From the NCBI GenBank assembly GCA_949285915.1, contig CASDZW010000017.1:1-35374 (forward strand): 35,374 nt of DNA, written 5' to 3'. Below the pieces are notes generated by a model. That model did no database searches and was not told the DNA's origin. It worked only from the letters and a program-made list of their open reading frames with translations. The stretch is from an uncultured Collinsella sp. GTDB lineage: Bacteria; Actinomycetota; Coriobacteriia; Coriobacteriales; Coriobacteriaceae. How positions within the stretch are numbered: the stretch's first letter is position 1; each line of letters starts with the position of its first letter. A program made the translations under genes and the position numbers. Of the stretch, positions 1 through 8,016 are shown piece by piece.

Positions 1-48
1 CCCCGTGCTCAAACAGTCCTCAGCTGCGCTGCGCTTGCTTGCGGAACT

Positions 49-77
49 GCGCGCGGGGCCCTGACCTCCCCGCGCGC
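49..77. other. GC-rich perfect hairpin upstream of thiD
   Basis: A perfect 10-bp inverted repeat (GCGCGCGGGG at 49-58, CCCCGCGCGC at 68-77) encloses a 9-base loop. No run of T follows on either strand, so it is not a textbook intrinsic terminator. It could end an upstream gene lying outside the window or be part of the thiD leader. I looked for the conserved core of a TPP riboswitch here and did not see it. Confidence 0.5.
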
Positions 78-131
78 CACGTGCCTTGCGGCTTCACTTC
101 AACACACGTAAGAAGGGAAATGAGGTCCATC

Positions 132-974
132 ATGCAGAGCAAGACCATCCCCGCCGTACTCTCCATCGCCGGATCCGACTCGTCGGGCGGGGCGGGCATC
201 CAGGCGGACATCAAGACCATCTCCGCGCACCATCTCTTTGCCGAGACGGCCATCACGGCGCTCACCGCGCAGAACACCTGCGGCGTGCGCGCCGTGCTCG
301 ACGCCACGCCCGAGTTCGTCGCGGCAGAGATCGACGCCGTCTTTGAGGACATCCCGCCCGCGGCGGTGAAGATCGGCATGGTGTCGCAGGCGGCGATCAT
401 CGAGGCCATCGCAGAGCGCCTCGAGGCGTGGGGTGCCAAGAACATCGTGCTCGACCCCGTCATGATGGCGACCTCGGGGGCGCGCCTTATCAGTGAGGAC
501 GCTGTCGACGCCCTCGTGAACCGGCTCTTCCCGCTTGCCACGGTCATCACGCCCAATATCCTTGAGGCCGAGGCGCTGGCCGGCGGAGATGCTCAGGTTT
601 CCACAGCGCACGACCAAGAGGAGCTCGCCTGCGCGCTCGTGCGCCGCTTTGGCTGCGCCGTGCTCCTCAAGGGCGGCCACAACGTGAACGACGCCAACGA
701 CGTGCTCGCCGAGGCACCCCTAAACCCCGAGGACCGGCCGCGCACCACATGGTTCCGCCACACGCGCATCGAGACCGAGAACACCCACGGCACCGGCTGC
801 ACGCTCTCCTCTGCCATCGCGTGCGGCCTTGCCCAGGGGCTTCCCCTCGATGACGCCATCGACCAGGCAAAGGCCTATCTCACAGGCGCCCTCGCCGCCG
901 GCCTCGACCTTGGTCGCGGCAGCGGCCCCATGGACCACATGTGGCAGCTCGCCCCCAGCCGCATCGTTTCTTAA
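132..974 (+). CDS. thiD: Hydroxymethylpyrimidine/phosphomethylpyrimidine kinase ThiD
   Basis: Cytosolic kinase of thiamine synthesis; phosphorylates HMP and then HMP-P to HMP-PP, which is joined to the thiazole unit. The 280-residue product has the family's usual length. Near the N-terminus it has the pyrimidine-binding segment IAGSDSSGGAGIQAD, in the middle LDPVMMATSGA, and near the C-terminus the ribokinase-fold anion-hole motif HGTGCTLSSAIA. I place the start at ATG 132, with GAGG six bases upstream; an in-frame ATG at 120 behind AAGAAGGG is nearly as good and would add four residues. It stands alone: no thiE or thiM is visible in the window. A strong hairpin terminator follows at 1053-1085. 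Family assignment is firm; the exact start is not. Confidence 0.93.
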   Translation: MQSKTIPAVLSIAGSDSSGGAGIQADIKTISAHHLFAETAITALTAQNTCGVRAVLDATPEFVAAEIDAVFEDIPPAAVKIGMVSQAAIIEAIAERLEAWGAKNIVLDPVMMATSGARLISEDAVDALVNRLFPLATVITPNILEAEALAGGDAQVSTAHDQEELACALVRRFGCAVLLKGGHNVNDANDVLAEAPLNPEDRPRTTWFRHTRIETENTHGTGCTLSSAIACGLAQGLPLDDAIDQAKAYLTGALAAGLDLGRGSGPMDHMWQLAPSRIVS

Positions 975-1052
975 AGCCCCCTTAATCATCGGCCGAGTGG
1001 GCTCCTTTCGCGCTTAACCCCCTTGAGCGCGGGTAGAACAAGGGTATCCCCT

Positions 1053-1085
1053 GCCCCCAACCGGACAAGCGGTTGGGGGCCTTTT
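1053..1085 (+). terminator. Intrinsic terminator after thiD
   Basis: A perfect 10-bp stem (GCCCCCAACC at 1053-1062, GGTTGGGGGC at 1071-1080) with an 8-base loop is followed by CTTTT. It ends only about 17 bases before the next start codon, so the downstream gene's Shine-Dalgarno sits directly behind it. A weak promoter-like pair (TTGAGC at 1023-1028, TATCCC at 1045-1050, 16 bases apart) precedes the stem; transcription from it would begin inside the left arm and escape termination. Confidence 0.85.
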
Positions 1086-1101
1086 AGAAAAGGAGCCCAC
1101 T

Positions 1102-1692
1102 ATGAAGTGGTATGACGCCGATCACGATTACATCAACGACTACATCGACCAATGGAACCGCAGTGCCGGGCGCGCCAAGACCGGCATGATCGTCCTCGGC
1201 ATCCTGCTTGCCCTCTCCGGCTTTGCCGCCCTTGCCGCCCCTTTGAGCACCTATGCCTTTGTGCAGGGAGTCATCTCCATTGTCCTCATCATGCACGGGG
1301 CCGGTCAGATTGCGACCTACGCGCAAACGCCCGAGTTCTTCCGCAACGGGGCACAGCTCGCTACGGGCATCTTGAACGCGCTGCTCGGCGTGCTGCTGTT
1401 CATGCTCCCCACCAGCGTCATGGCGGGCACCATCGTCTACCTGCTCGCGTTCCTTCTCATCATGACGGGCATCGAGCGCATCTCGTTCGCTCGGCAGATG
1501 CGTTACTACCAGATTCCGGCGAGTTCCATGGGAACCGCAACGGGTGTTCTCAACATCATCTTGGGCATTGCCTTCATCTTTATGCCGCTCGTCTCGGGCC
1601 TCGTGCTCAGCTATATGCTCGCCGCCTACCTCGTCATGGGCGGCATCACGCTCGTGGTCGAGGGCATCTCCATCAAGAAGATCGAACGGTAG
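1102..1692 (+). CDS. HdeD-like DUF308 membrane protein
   Basis: A 196-residue protein made almost entirely of hydrophobic helices: six segments can be counted, at roughly residues 28-46, 50-68, 85-103, 107-124, 143-161 and 163-182, with a short polar N-terminus (MKWYDADHDYINDYI) and a charged tail (SIKKIER). Length, helix count and the paired G-[IV]-L-x-x-L-x-G repeats fit the HdeD/DUF308 family. HdeD is linked to acid resistance in E. coli, but most members have no assigned role, so no function is claimed. The start has a strong Shine-Dalgarno (AAAAGGAG) at good spacing. The gene is monocistronic between two terminators. Confidence 0.82.
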   Translation: MKWYDADHDYINDYIDQWNRSAGRAKTGMIVLGILLALSGFAALAAPLSTYAFVQGVISIVLIMHGAGQIATYAQTPEFFRNGAQLATGILNALLGVLLFMLPTSVMAGTIVYLLAFLLIMTGIERISFARQMRYYQIPASSMGTATGVLNIILGIAFIFMPLVSGLVLSYMLAAYLVMGGITLVVEGISIKKIER

Positions 1693-1736
1693 GCGCACCC
1701 ACAGGCGGCAACGCCTCTAAAGCATCACACCAAGAA

Positions 1737-1783
1737 GCCGCCCGCAACGCGCATGACACGTTGCGGGCGGCACTATTTTCCGT
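1737..1783. terminator. Probable bidirectional terminator between convergent genes
   Basis: A perfect 13-bp stem (1737-1749 with 1759-1771, sequence GCCGCCCGCAACG) and 9-base loop is followed on the plus strand by ACTATTTTCCGTTTTTC. It lies between the plus-strand DUF308 gene and the minus-strand macrodomain gene and can serve the former clearly, the latter possibly. Confidence 0.85.
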
Positions 1784-1819
1784 TTTTCACCTATTCAATA
1801 ATCCCGTAAAGAGGCAGGA

Positions 1820-2857
1820 CTACAGGTACTTGCGCCAGTCGTCCTCGTCCTCGTCGTCGTCCGCGGCAGACGCTTCCTCTGCCTCGCGCTCCTTGGCGGC
1901 GGCAGCGGCCGCCTCGGCAAACGACATCGCCGGCACCTCGGGGAAGTTGCCGAGCACATGGCGGAACTTGGCGAGATTCTCGTCAAAGCGCGTCTGCGGA
2001 ACGGCAAAGATTACCTGCTTGACGCCCCAGACACCGCTCGCGAGCTCCTGACGAAACATCTCGGCCACGCGCTCGGCATCCCAGCCGAACACGCCGCAAC
2101 CGTAGGCGCCGAGCACAACCTTCTCGCGACCGAGGTCGTCCACGATCGCAAGCACGAGCCGGATACGGTCGCGCATAGCGCGCTCAAGCTGCTCGTCCGT
2201 CACACGGTACTCCTCGAGCGCTCGACGAGCGTTGGGCGCCGCCGCCACGATCACGTCGGCGTAGGCATGCATCTTCCCCCGCTCGAAACGCACGGCGGGC
2301 ACTACGAGCGCGCGGTCACGGTAGAGCTCGCAGTTGATGTTGCGACGGCGGTTCTCCTGGTACCAATCGCGCTGCTGCTCAAGGACGTTGAACAGGTATG
2401 ACTCCGCGCAAAGCGCTTCCTCCTGCGCCCATGCACCGCGGATGTAGCCACCGCCGGGATTCGTAAAGGAGGCAAAGTCGAGCAGTGCGAGATCGCAGAA
2501 CTGCGCGTAGCCGCGGCCGTTCTCAAGCACTGCCGCAACGGCATCCATATCGACGACCGCAACCTCAGGGAGCTCCGGAGCCGGCGCCTCCTCGACTTCC
2601 TGCGGCACGGCAGCTTCATCCACCTCGCACGGCTCGACGACCTCGTCGACCTTTGCAGGCTCCGCCTTCTCAGCAACCGGAGCCTTCTTTGGCTTGGGGG
2701 CGCCGTCGTAGCGCACCACACCGGCAAGCGAGCGCTCGATATCCTTCGCGAGGCGCGTCCGCACCTCGTCGGTATGCTGCTCGGCCGCCCGGGCGCGCGC
2801 CTCGCGGCGTGGATTCTGCCCGCCCGACCTACCGCGTCCAAACCTACGCTCTGCCAT
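1820..2857 (-). CDS. TIGR02452/DUF2263 poly(ADP-ribose) glycohydrolase-type macrodomain protein
   Basis: A 345-residue protein with the microbial PARG signature GGG-x7-QEE: GGG at residues 135-137 (context FTNPGGGYIRGAWAQEE) and QEE at 145-147. In characterised bacterial PARGs the glutamates bind and hydrolyse ADP-ribose-ribose bonds, so removal of poly-ADP-ribose from proteins or nucleic acids is the likely activity. The N-terminus is very arginine-rich (residues 4-25) and joins the macrodomain through an unusual acidic, proline-containing linker (about 60-100). The C-terminus is acidic (DDDEDEDDW). The start ATG at 2857 follows AAAGGTG at 5-base spacing; an upstream ATG at 2959 lacks a ribosome site. 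No ADP-ribosyltransferase is visible nearby, so the substrate is unknown. Confidence 0.8.
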   Translation of the reverse strand: MAERRFGRGRSGGQNPRREARARAAEQHTDEVRTRLAKDIERSLAGVVRYDGAPKPKKAPVAEKAEPAKVDEVVEPCEVDEAAVPQEVEEAPAPELPEVAVVDMDAVAAVLENGRGYAQFCDLALLDFASFTNPGGGYIRGAWAQEEALCAESYLFNVLEQQRDWYQENRRRNINCELYRDRALVVPAVRFERGKMHAYADVIVAAAPNARRALEEYRVTDEQLERAMRDRIRLVLAIVDDLGREKVVLGAYGCGVFGWDAERVAEMFRQELASGVWGVKQVIFAVPQTRFDENLAKFRHVLGNFPEVPAMSFAEAAAAAAKEREAEEASAADDDEDEDDWRKYL

Positions 2858-3020
2858 GGGAACACCTTTCTCCGGCTTTTTTGTTTGCAACCATCCTAGG
2901 GCAAACAGGCGCCCAAACCCCTGAGAAATCGGTGACCAACGGCAATGGAAACGATGCACGTAAACCGCGCTGTCAAAGCCTTTTGACCGCCGCGAGCGAC
3001 ACAGAGACGGCGCACCGTCC

Positions 3021-3070
3021 TATGATGGTGCCGGAGCTCAATCCAAGTGCTCTACGCCCTCTATGGGCGT
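3021..3070 (+). promoter_or_regulatory. Candidate -10 and operator for the first XRE regulator
   Basis: TATGAT at 3021-3026 is a fair -10 box. An inverted repeat ACGCCC-N5-GGGCGT lies at 3054-3070, just upstream of the ribosome-binding site of the XRE gene. Autoregulation through such a repeat is common for this family, but the link is inference; no convincing -35 was found. Confidence 0.35.
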
Positions 3071-3089
3071 AACCGAAACGGAGGAACGC

Positions 3090-3776
3090 ATGGATATCGG
3101 CACGCGCATCCGCGAACATCGTGAAGCGGTCGGTCTGAGTCAGGCCAAGCTCGCAGACACGTGCTTTGTGAGCCGTCAGACGCTTAGCAATTGGGAGCGC
3201 AACAAGACTCTTCCCGACATCGAGAGCCTACGCCGTATGGCTGCGACATTTGAAACCACCGTAGACGCCCTCATCGGTGACGATACGCCTGAGATCGTAG
3301 AGCGCATCGATGAAGACCGAACCGAACTCACGCACATTCTAAGGACTCGGATCATCATCGTTGCTGTGTATTTGGCGTGGGTCATTTGGAACTACCTGGC
3401 TCCCAAGCAAGACGAAGCGATTCTCCTTACTGGCCCTCTTGTGATGCTCGCCTTCGGATATTCCATCGGCCTCGGCAGATGTGAGGCTATTATCGCCAAG
3501 CGGCGCGGCCTTAACGCCGCCCAACTCGCCGAGATCCTCGAGTTCGTCGCCCGCGATGAAACCGGCGCCTGCACAATCAGCGCCCGCAGGCTTAGGCTTA
3601 TCGCGCGCTACAGCAACGCCCTTGTGTTCGTCACGCTCGCGCTCATCTATCTCACGCTCATCGCTTTTTCTGACAGTTTTACTGCTGGTCACGCCATCCT
3701 GGGAATCGTAGCATTCGCCCTCGCCTACATCTGCACGCGGCATGGGCCTGCAATCATGCGCAAGCTCAGAGAGTGA
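3090..3776 (+). CDS. XRE-family regulator with C-terminal membrane domain
   Basis: A 228-residue protein. Residues 5-60 form a Cro/C1-type helix-turn-helix (IREHREAVGLSQAKLADTCF, then SRQTLSNWERNKTLPD, the recognition helix region). After a short charged linker come four hydrophobic segments at about 86-103, 110-130, 175-193 and 200-218, so the DNA-binding domain is probably tethered on the cytoplasmic side of the membrane. Start ATG 3090 has ACGGAGGA upstream. A second protein of the same plan lies at 4897-5685, though the membrane halves differ. The family is common in Firmicutes and Coriobacteria; targets and signals are unknown. The gene stands alone. Confidence 0.8.
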   Translation: MDIGTRIREHREAVGLSQAKLADTCFVSRQTLSNWERNKTLPDIESLRRMAATFETTVDALIGDDTPEIVERIDEDRTELTHILRTRIIIVAVYLAWVIWNYLAPKQDEAILLTGPLVMLAFGYSIGLGRCEAIIAKRRGLNAAQLAEILEFVARDETGACTISARRLRLIARYSNALVFVTLALIYLTLIAFSDSFTAGHAILGIVAFALAYICTRHGPAIMRKLRE

Positions 3777-3874
3777 CGCCGTCGCAGTGGATTGGACACA
3801 CGCGTCTGCATGCGCCCACGGGACCTCTCATCGGAGTCAACATACGCAGAGGCTGCGCACAGCGCTCCTCAAGC

Positions 3875-4666
3875 TCAGGCGATGCCGCTTGTGGCAAGAT
3901 CCACAGCCTCCGCGATGTCATCGGTGATATGCACGAGTTTGGGGTCGAGGTCCGAGATCATGCCCTCGCCGCGCACCACATCGTCGATCCACTCGAAAAG
4001 ACCCTGCCAGTACTCGGTCCCCACAAGCACCACCGGTGTGCGCGCCACCTTATGCGTCTGAACGAGGGTGAGCAGCTCAAAGAGCTCGTCGAGCGTACCG
4101 AAGCCGCCCGGAAAGACGATGGCGCCGTCGGAATACTTGACGAACATGGTCTTGCGAACGAAGAAGTAACGGAAGGTCATGCCGAGGTTGACCCAGCGAT
4201 TGAGCTCCTGCTCGTGCGGGAGCTCGATACCAAGGCCAATCGAGGTGCCGTCCGCCTCGGCGGCTCCGCGGTTGGCCGCCTCCATGATGCCGGGCCCACC
4301 GCCGGTGATGGTGGCTACACCCCGCTCGGCAAGCAACCGCCCCGCCTCGCGCGCCGCGGTATACATGGGATCCTCGGGTGCGGTACGGGCCGAGCCGAAC
4401 ACCACCACCGCCGGGCCCACCTCGGCAAGCGCGCCAAAACCGTCCACAAACTCCGCCTGGATGCGGAGCACGCGCCACGGATCCATGTGCAGCCAGTCGG
4501 TCGACCTCTCACGAGCGAGCAGATTCGCATAGGTGTTGTCAGTCGGAATCATGCGCCCGCGCATCATCACGGGACCGCGGTAATAGGTGCGATTGTCCTT
4601 AGCGCCCTCATGCGCCTGCTGCCCGTCGGAATCGCCGGCCATGCGCAGGTTGTCATCGGTACTCAT
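3875..4666 (-). CDS. LOG-family (TIGR00730) Rossmann-fold nucleotide phosphoribohydrolase
   Basis: A 263-residue protein with both hallmark motifs of the LOG family: TGGGPGIMEAANRGA in the middle and the active-site PGGFGTLDELFE (PGGxGTxxE) further on. Characterised members cleave nucleoside 5'-monophosphates into base and ribose 5-phosphate; plant and some bacterial ones release active cytokinins. Bacterial TIGR00730 proteins are often annotated lysine decarboxylase, which is a mis-annotation. About 75 residues of N-terminal extension precede the Rossmann core, typical of the longer LOG subgroup. The start at 4666 has TTGGAG six bases upstream. It has no operon partner. The substrate in this organism is unknown. 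Confidence 0.85.
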   Translation of the reverse strand: MSTDDNLRMAGDSDGQQAHEGAKDNRTYYRGPVMMRGRMIPTDNTYANLLARERSTDWLHMDPWRVLRIQAEFVDGFGALAEVGPAVVVFGSARTAPEDPMYTAAREAGRLLAERGVATITGGGPGIMEAANRGAAEADGTSIGLGIELPHEQELNRWVNLGMTFRYFFVRKTMFVKYSDGAIVFPGGFGTLDELFELLTLVQTHKVARTPVVLVGTEYWQGLFEWIDDVVRGEGMISDLDPKLVHITDDIAEAVDLATSGIA

Positions 4667-4804
4667 AGCAGCTCCAATCCGTGGCGCTTAATCGAGGTAG
4701 TGCGCCGTCGCCAACACAACGCGCCATGATGGTTCATCATACCCACCATTCCCACCGAGCCGCGTAAGCGCGCAGAAAAGATTCCACGTCCCGCGCGAAT
4801 ACCT

Positions 4805-4826
4805 GCTGCAAAAGATGTTTTGCAGC
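4805..4826. promoter_or_regulatory. Perfect palindrome upstream of the second XRE regulator
   Basis: GCTGCAAAA at 4805-4813 and TTTTGCAGC at 4818-4826 are perfect inverted repeats with a 4-base centre (GATG). The element is about 70 bases before the start of the neighbouring XRE gene. Its symmetry and short centre fit a dimeric repressor operator; as RNA it could also form a 9-bp hairpin. The 230-base interval between the LOG gene and the XRE gene otherwise holds nothing I can name. Confidence 0.45.
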
Positions 4827-4896
4827 GCCTGCTGACATCTTGCGGGTAAGCTCAGGTATGAAAACGCGCAACACAGCCGGGGGAAAGGCGGTCGCT

Positions 4897-5685
4897 ATGG
4901 AAGAGCGGAACGATCGAAGCTCCAGTGACTCCGCCCGCATCGCCCCACGTTCCGAGGAGATTGCGCGGCACATCAAGGCACACCGTCAAGCGCTGGGCAT
5001 GAGCCAGGAGGCGTTCGCTCACCGGCTCGCAGTGACGCGCCAGACGGTCAGCAACTGGGAATGCGCGCGCACCATCCCCGACGCCGTCTCGATTCAGCAC
5101 ATCGCACGCGTCTGCGGCGTAACGGTCAGCGAGCTCCTTGGTGAGGACGAGCGAGACGCACGCACCCGTGCCCTTGCCTCGCGTCGCGAGCTTGCACTAG
5201 TCCTGGGGATCGTTTTGGGAATTCAAATCGTGACCATGGTCGCCAACGGCATCGAGCTCAACTCCTCGGGCTCGCTCTCCCCTCACTCCTTTGGCGCCTT
5301 TCGCCTCGGCGCCCTTGCCCTCGGAGCGCTCTGGATGCTGCATATTGCGCGAAGGGAGGGGCTCACCACCATCCGTCAGATGATCGACTTCGCAAGCCTC
5401 GCCTCGCGCAAACCGGGGGGCACGTGCGACAAAGTCCTGCGCTTTGTAGGCCGATGGTTCTGGACTATCTGGTTCGCTATGGCTGCCGCCACCTACTCTG
5501 TCGGATGCGTCCTCGGCATGGCCGGAGGAACAGCAGATGTAACGAGCCTTATCGGTCCCGCATTCTTGCTGCTTGTAGGAACGATTCCGTTCACTTGGGA
5601 ATACTCGGTAAACAGAGGCCGGGGCCGTCACTCCACCGCACATGGCAGCTCGCCTGACGCAATCAGGTCGCAGAACAGACGATAG
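4897..5685 (+). CDS. Second XRE-family regulator with C-terminal membrane domain
   Basis: A 262-residue protein with a helix-turn-helix at about residues 21-76 (IARHIKAHRQALGMSQEAFA, then TRQTVSNWECARTIPD). Four hydrophobic segments follow near 99-117, 132-150, 188-209 and 217-234. I choose ATG 4897 because GGAAAGGCGG precedes it; earlier in-frame starts (TTG 4840, ATG 4858) have no ribosome site. It resembles the regulator at 3090-3776 in layout. Its last 58 bases overlap, tail to tail, the end of the DUF2252 gene on the other strand. The C-terminal ~24 residues (NRGRGRHSTAHGSSPD...) are low-complexity and encoded within that overlap, suggesting loss of an earlier stop codon. Confidence 0.8.
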   Translation: MEERNDRSSSDSARIAPRSEEIARHIKAHRQALGMSQEAFAHRLAVTRQTVSNWECARTIPDAVSIQHIARVCGVTVSELLGEDERDARTRALASRRELALVLGIVLGIQIVTMVANGIELNSSGSLSPHSFGAFRLGALALGALWMLHIARREGLTTIRQMIDFASLASRKPGGTCDKVLRFVGRWFWTIWFAMAAATYSVGCVLGMAGGTADVTSLIGPAFLLLVGTIPFTWEYSVNRGRGRHSTAHGSSPDAIRSQNRR

Positions 5686-7100
5686 TCCGCCTCGTTCTGG
5701 TCCGCGTAGGCGTGGGCGAAGTCGGCGAGCGCATCGGCAAACGCATCCTCCGTGGCGCGCAGCTCTTTCTTGGGAAGTCCGTAGCCCGTATATGCCGCAA
5801 TGGCAATACCGTCGCCCGTGCGCGCGTGCGCATGCGCAAGGGCCCAGGCGCAGAGGCGCGCCGTCGAGCGCAGCCCTTCGACACCGATACCCTCGAGGTC
5901 AATCGAGCCCTTACCGTTCCAGAACTGGCGCACGTAGTAGTCGCGATGCTCGCCAAGCGGGTTCTCGACGCTCGTCCAGCCAAGTAAAATGTCCGCCGTC
6001 GACTGAATCAGGCGCTGGCCCTCGACCACGCGCTCGCCGGCGCTCGCGAACCCCGCAGGGCGCCAGAAACGCTCCACGACCGAGGTCTGCGCCTCTTTGA
6101 CCTGCATAACCAAAGGATCGTCGGCATCTTTGCCCGCAAGCAGCACCGCCCACGCGCGCGTACCGACGCTTCCCACACCCACGACCTTTTGCGCTGCGTC
6201 CTGGTAGCGGTAGCGATTGAGCAGAAAGCGCCGATCGTAGGAGAGGCTGTCGAAGTAACGGCGCATAAGGACCATGAGCGCGTGGGAGAGTTCCACGGTG
6301 TCGCGATAGCCGTGGTGCTCTGAGAGCGGCACAAGCTCGGGCGGACGCATCTCAAAGCGGAGCCTTCCGCCCTCGACGCGTGCAAGCTTCTCCACGGCAC
6401 GAGCGCTGTTTTTGGAACGCGCCTTCTCCATGGACCGACGAAGCGTCCGGCTCTCACGCCCGCTCATCTCGTCCTCAAAGTGCGCAACCACCTCGTCGAG
6501 ATCGAGGTGGGCATGCCACACATCGAGCTCCCCCATCTCGGCAAAGTCGGCCAGCGCCCGCGCATAGGCCTTGGCACAGGCGCGCACGGCGGCGCGGCGG
6601 TCATGGCGCGAGAACCCGCGCTCGCGACCGCAGATCTCGATGCTCGCCGCAAGACGGCAAACGTCCCACTCCCAGGGGCCCGGCGCCGTCTCGTCGAAGT
6701 CGTTGATATCAAAAACAAGGTGGCGCGTGGGACTTAAGAACATGCCGAAGTTGGCGATGTGCGCGTCGCCCACCGCCTGGACCTCGATACCGGTGACGGG
6801 ACGTGTGGCGAGGTCGCTTGCCATGATGATCGCCGAGCCGCGGAAGAACGCAAAGGCGGAAGCGCTCATGCGGCCGTAGCGTATGGGGATGAGGTCCGTC
6901 ACGCGCGTAGCAGACTGGTCCTCAAGCAGCGCGATGGCCGAAGCGCTGTCCTGACGGAGGTCCCACGATGCGAGAGTCTCGACAGGGCAGCGCGAAGCCG
7001 CCAGTCTGCCGCGTGCCACGCGCTCCTCACGCGTTCCGCGGTCGCGGCGATCGGGTGACACTCGCGGATTCCGTTCAACCTTTGCGGCCGTCGTCAACAT
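5628..7100 (-). CDS. DUF2252 family protein
   Basis: A 490-residue protein with the DUF2252 landmarks GDAHIANFGMF (about 110-120) and FDINDFDETAPGPWEWDVCRLA (about 130-150), where the histidine and aspartates resemble the metal/nucleotide-binding region of kinase-like folds. The family is widespread in actinobacteria, and its biochemical activity is not established. The start ATG at 7100 overlaps the stop of the upstream HepT gene (ATGTTGA, 7094-7100), with GGAGAGGGG just upstream, so the two are probably translationally coupled. Its 3' end overlaps the convergent XRE gene by 58 bases. Sharing a transcript with a toxin-antitoxin pair may be positional only. Confidence 0.8.
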   Translation of the reverse strand: MLTTAAKVERNPRVSPDRRDRGTREERVARGRLAASRCPVETLASWDLRQDSASAIALLEDQSATRVTDLIPIRYGRMSASAFAFFRGSAIIMASDLATRPVTGIEVQAVGDAHIANFGMFLSPTRHLVFDINDFDETAPGPWEWDVCRLAASIEICGRERGFSRHDRRAAVRACAKAYARALADFAEMGELDVWHAHLDLDEVVAHFEDEMSGRESRTLRRSMEKARSKNSARAVEKLARVEGGRLRFEMRPPELVPLSEHHGYRDTVELSHALMVLMRRYFDSLSYDRRFLLNRYRYQDAAQKVVGVGSVGTRAWAVLLAGKDADDPLVMQVKEAQTSVVERFWRPAGFASAGERVVEGQRLIQSTADILLGWTSVENPLGEHRDYYVRQFWNGKGSIDLEGIGVEGLRSTARLCAWALAHAHARTGDGIAIAAYTGYGLPKKELRATEDAFADALADFAHAYADQNEADYRLFCDLIASGELPCAVE

Positions 7101-7504
7101 TGCCCAGGCCCCTCTCCGCTCGCATTGCCCAGATCTAGCGCGTGGTCAGCAGCATACTCTCGACAAAACGACTTCAAAATAGGAAAGTCATCAGCCACAG
7201 CGTTCCATACCAAGCGACGGTCGAGCCGACCGTAATCATGGGCAAAGATGTTTCTCATCCCATGGATCGCGCGCCACGGAATCTGAGGATAGGCATCTTT
7301 TGTCTGCTGAGACATGCTCCCGGCCTCTTCGGTGACGCGAAATACGCACATAAAGATACCGTCGGCGTTCATCCTGCCTTGGGGAGACTCATCCTCAAGA
7401 AACGTCTCGCGCTCTATGCCGAGCGAAGCGATGCGGTCATCAGTCTCGCACATAACCCGGTACATCTCTAGAACCCGATTATCATCAGAATTACGCGCGC
7501 TCAT
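7094..7504 (-). CDS. hepT: HepT-type HEPN ribonuclease toxin
   Basis: A 136-residue all-helical protein with the HEPN/HepT signature R-x4-H-x-Y at R84, H89 and Y91 (GMRNIFAHDYGRLD). HepT toxins of this DUF86 family are RNases that are silenced when the partner MntA adenylylates the tyrosine of the motif. Here the start codon overlaps the end of the MntA-like gene by 14 bases, the usual antitoxin-then-toxin order on the minus strand. All motif residues are present, so the toxin appears intact. The DNA is visibly lower in GC than the surrounding genes, consistent with acquisition. The stop codon overlaps the start of the DUF2252 gene. Confidence 0.85.
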   Translation of the reverse strand: MSARNSDDNRVLEMYRVMCETDDRIASLGIERETFLEDESPQGRMNADGIFMCVFRVTEEAGSMSQQTKDAYPQIPWRAIHGMRNIFAHDYGRLDRRLVWNAVADDFPILKSFCREYAADHALDLGNASGEGPGQC

Positions 7505-7994
7505 AAATCAGCCTCTCCTCGCGTGCAATGGCGTCGGCAAACGGCCCCTCTCCCAAATCGGCAACAGTAACAGCATCGACTTCCTTGCCCGTTGCAGACC
7601 GAACCTCGTCGATAAAGGCACCGAGTTCAAGCATCGTAAGCCCGCCTTTATCGCAGGAGACACGTAGGTCGATATCACTCTCAGCAGTCGCCTCGCCACG
7701 CGCATAGGAACCGAACAACCCAACCGAACGAATCGCCTTGTGACGTCTCGCCGCACGGGAGACGACGAGGGCAATTTCATCGATGCGCAGCACCTTTTCC
7801 CTGCCCGAACCGTAGAACCTACTCGAGTCGTCCTGAACGAGAGAGACCAGGAACGGCATTCTCTGATCGCGAACGACTTGACGCGCGAACAGATTTACGG
7901 CGGTTGACACACTCATGCCCGCCTCTTCGCAAAAAGCCGAAAAAGCCTCTTTTGTAGAAGGATCCATCCGAACGCTCAACACACTTTGTCCCAT
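7491..7994 (-). CDS. RelB/DinJ-MntA fusion antitoxin (nucleotidyltransferase)
   Basis: A 167-residue protein with two parts. Residues 1-50 (SVLSVRMDPSTKEAFSAFCE, then GMSVSTAVNLFARQV) are a RelB/DinJ ribbon-helix-helix antitoxin domain, normally paired with RelE/YafQ-type toxins. Residues 65-167 are a minimal nucleotidyltransferase with the MntA motif GS-x10-D-x-D: G95, S96, D107, D109. MntA proteins neutralise HepT by transferring AMP to its tyrosine; the HepT gene overlaps directly downstream. The start ATG 7994 follows a perfect AGGAGGTGG. The fusion would give the antitoxin its own DNA-binding domain for autoregulation, and a matching inverted repeat lies upstream at 8017-8039. The fusion reading frame is continuous, with no sign of a frameshift. 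Confidence 0.82.
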   Translation of the reverse strand: MGQSVLSVRMDPSTKEAFSAFCEEAGMSVSTAVNLFARQVVRDQRMPFLVSLVQDDSSRFYGSGREKVLRIDEIALVVSRAARRHKAIRSVGLFGSYARGEATAESDIDLRVSCDKGGLTMLELGAFIDEVRSATGKEVDAVTVADLGEGPFADAIAREERLIYERA

Positions 7995-8016
7995 GGAATC
8001 CACCTCCTGTATGACA

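Noticed and set aside
49-131. TPP riboswitch before thiD
   Set aside because: No conserved TPP core (CUGAGA and the matching 3' helix) is visible; only a GC-rich hairpin is present.
4737-4976. Minus-strand 79-residue frame upstream of the second XRE regulator
   Set aside because: It runs antisense into the start of the XRE gene, lacks a Shine-Dalgarno and contains the palindrome at 4805-4826; a chance frame is likelier.
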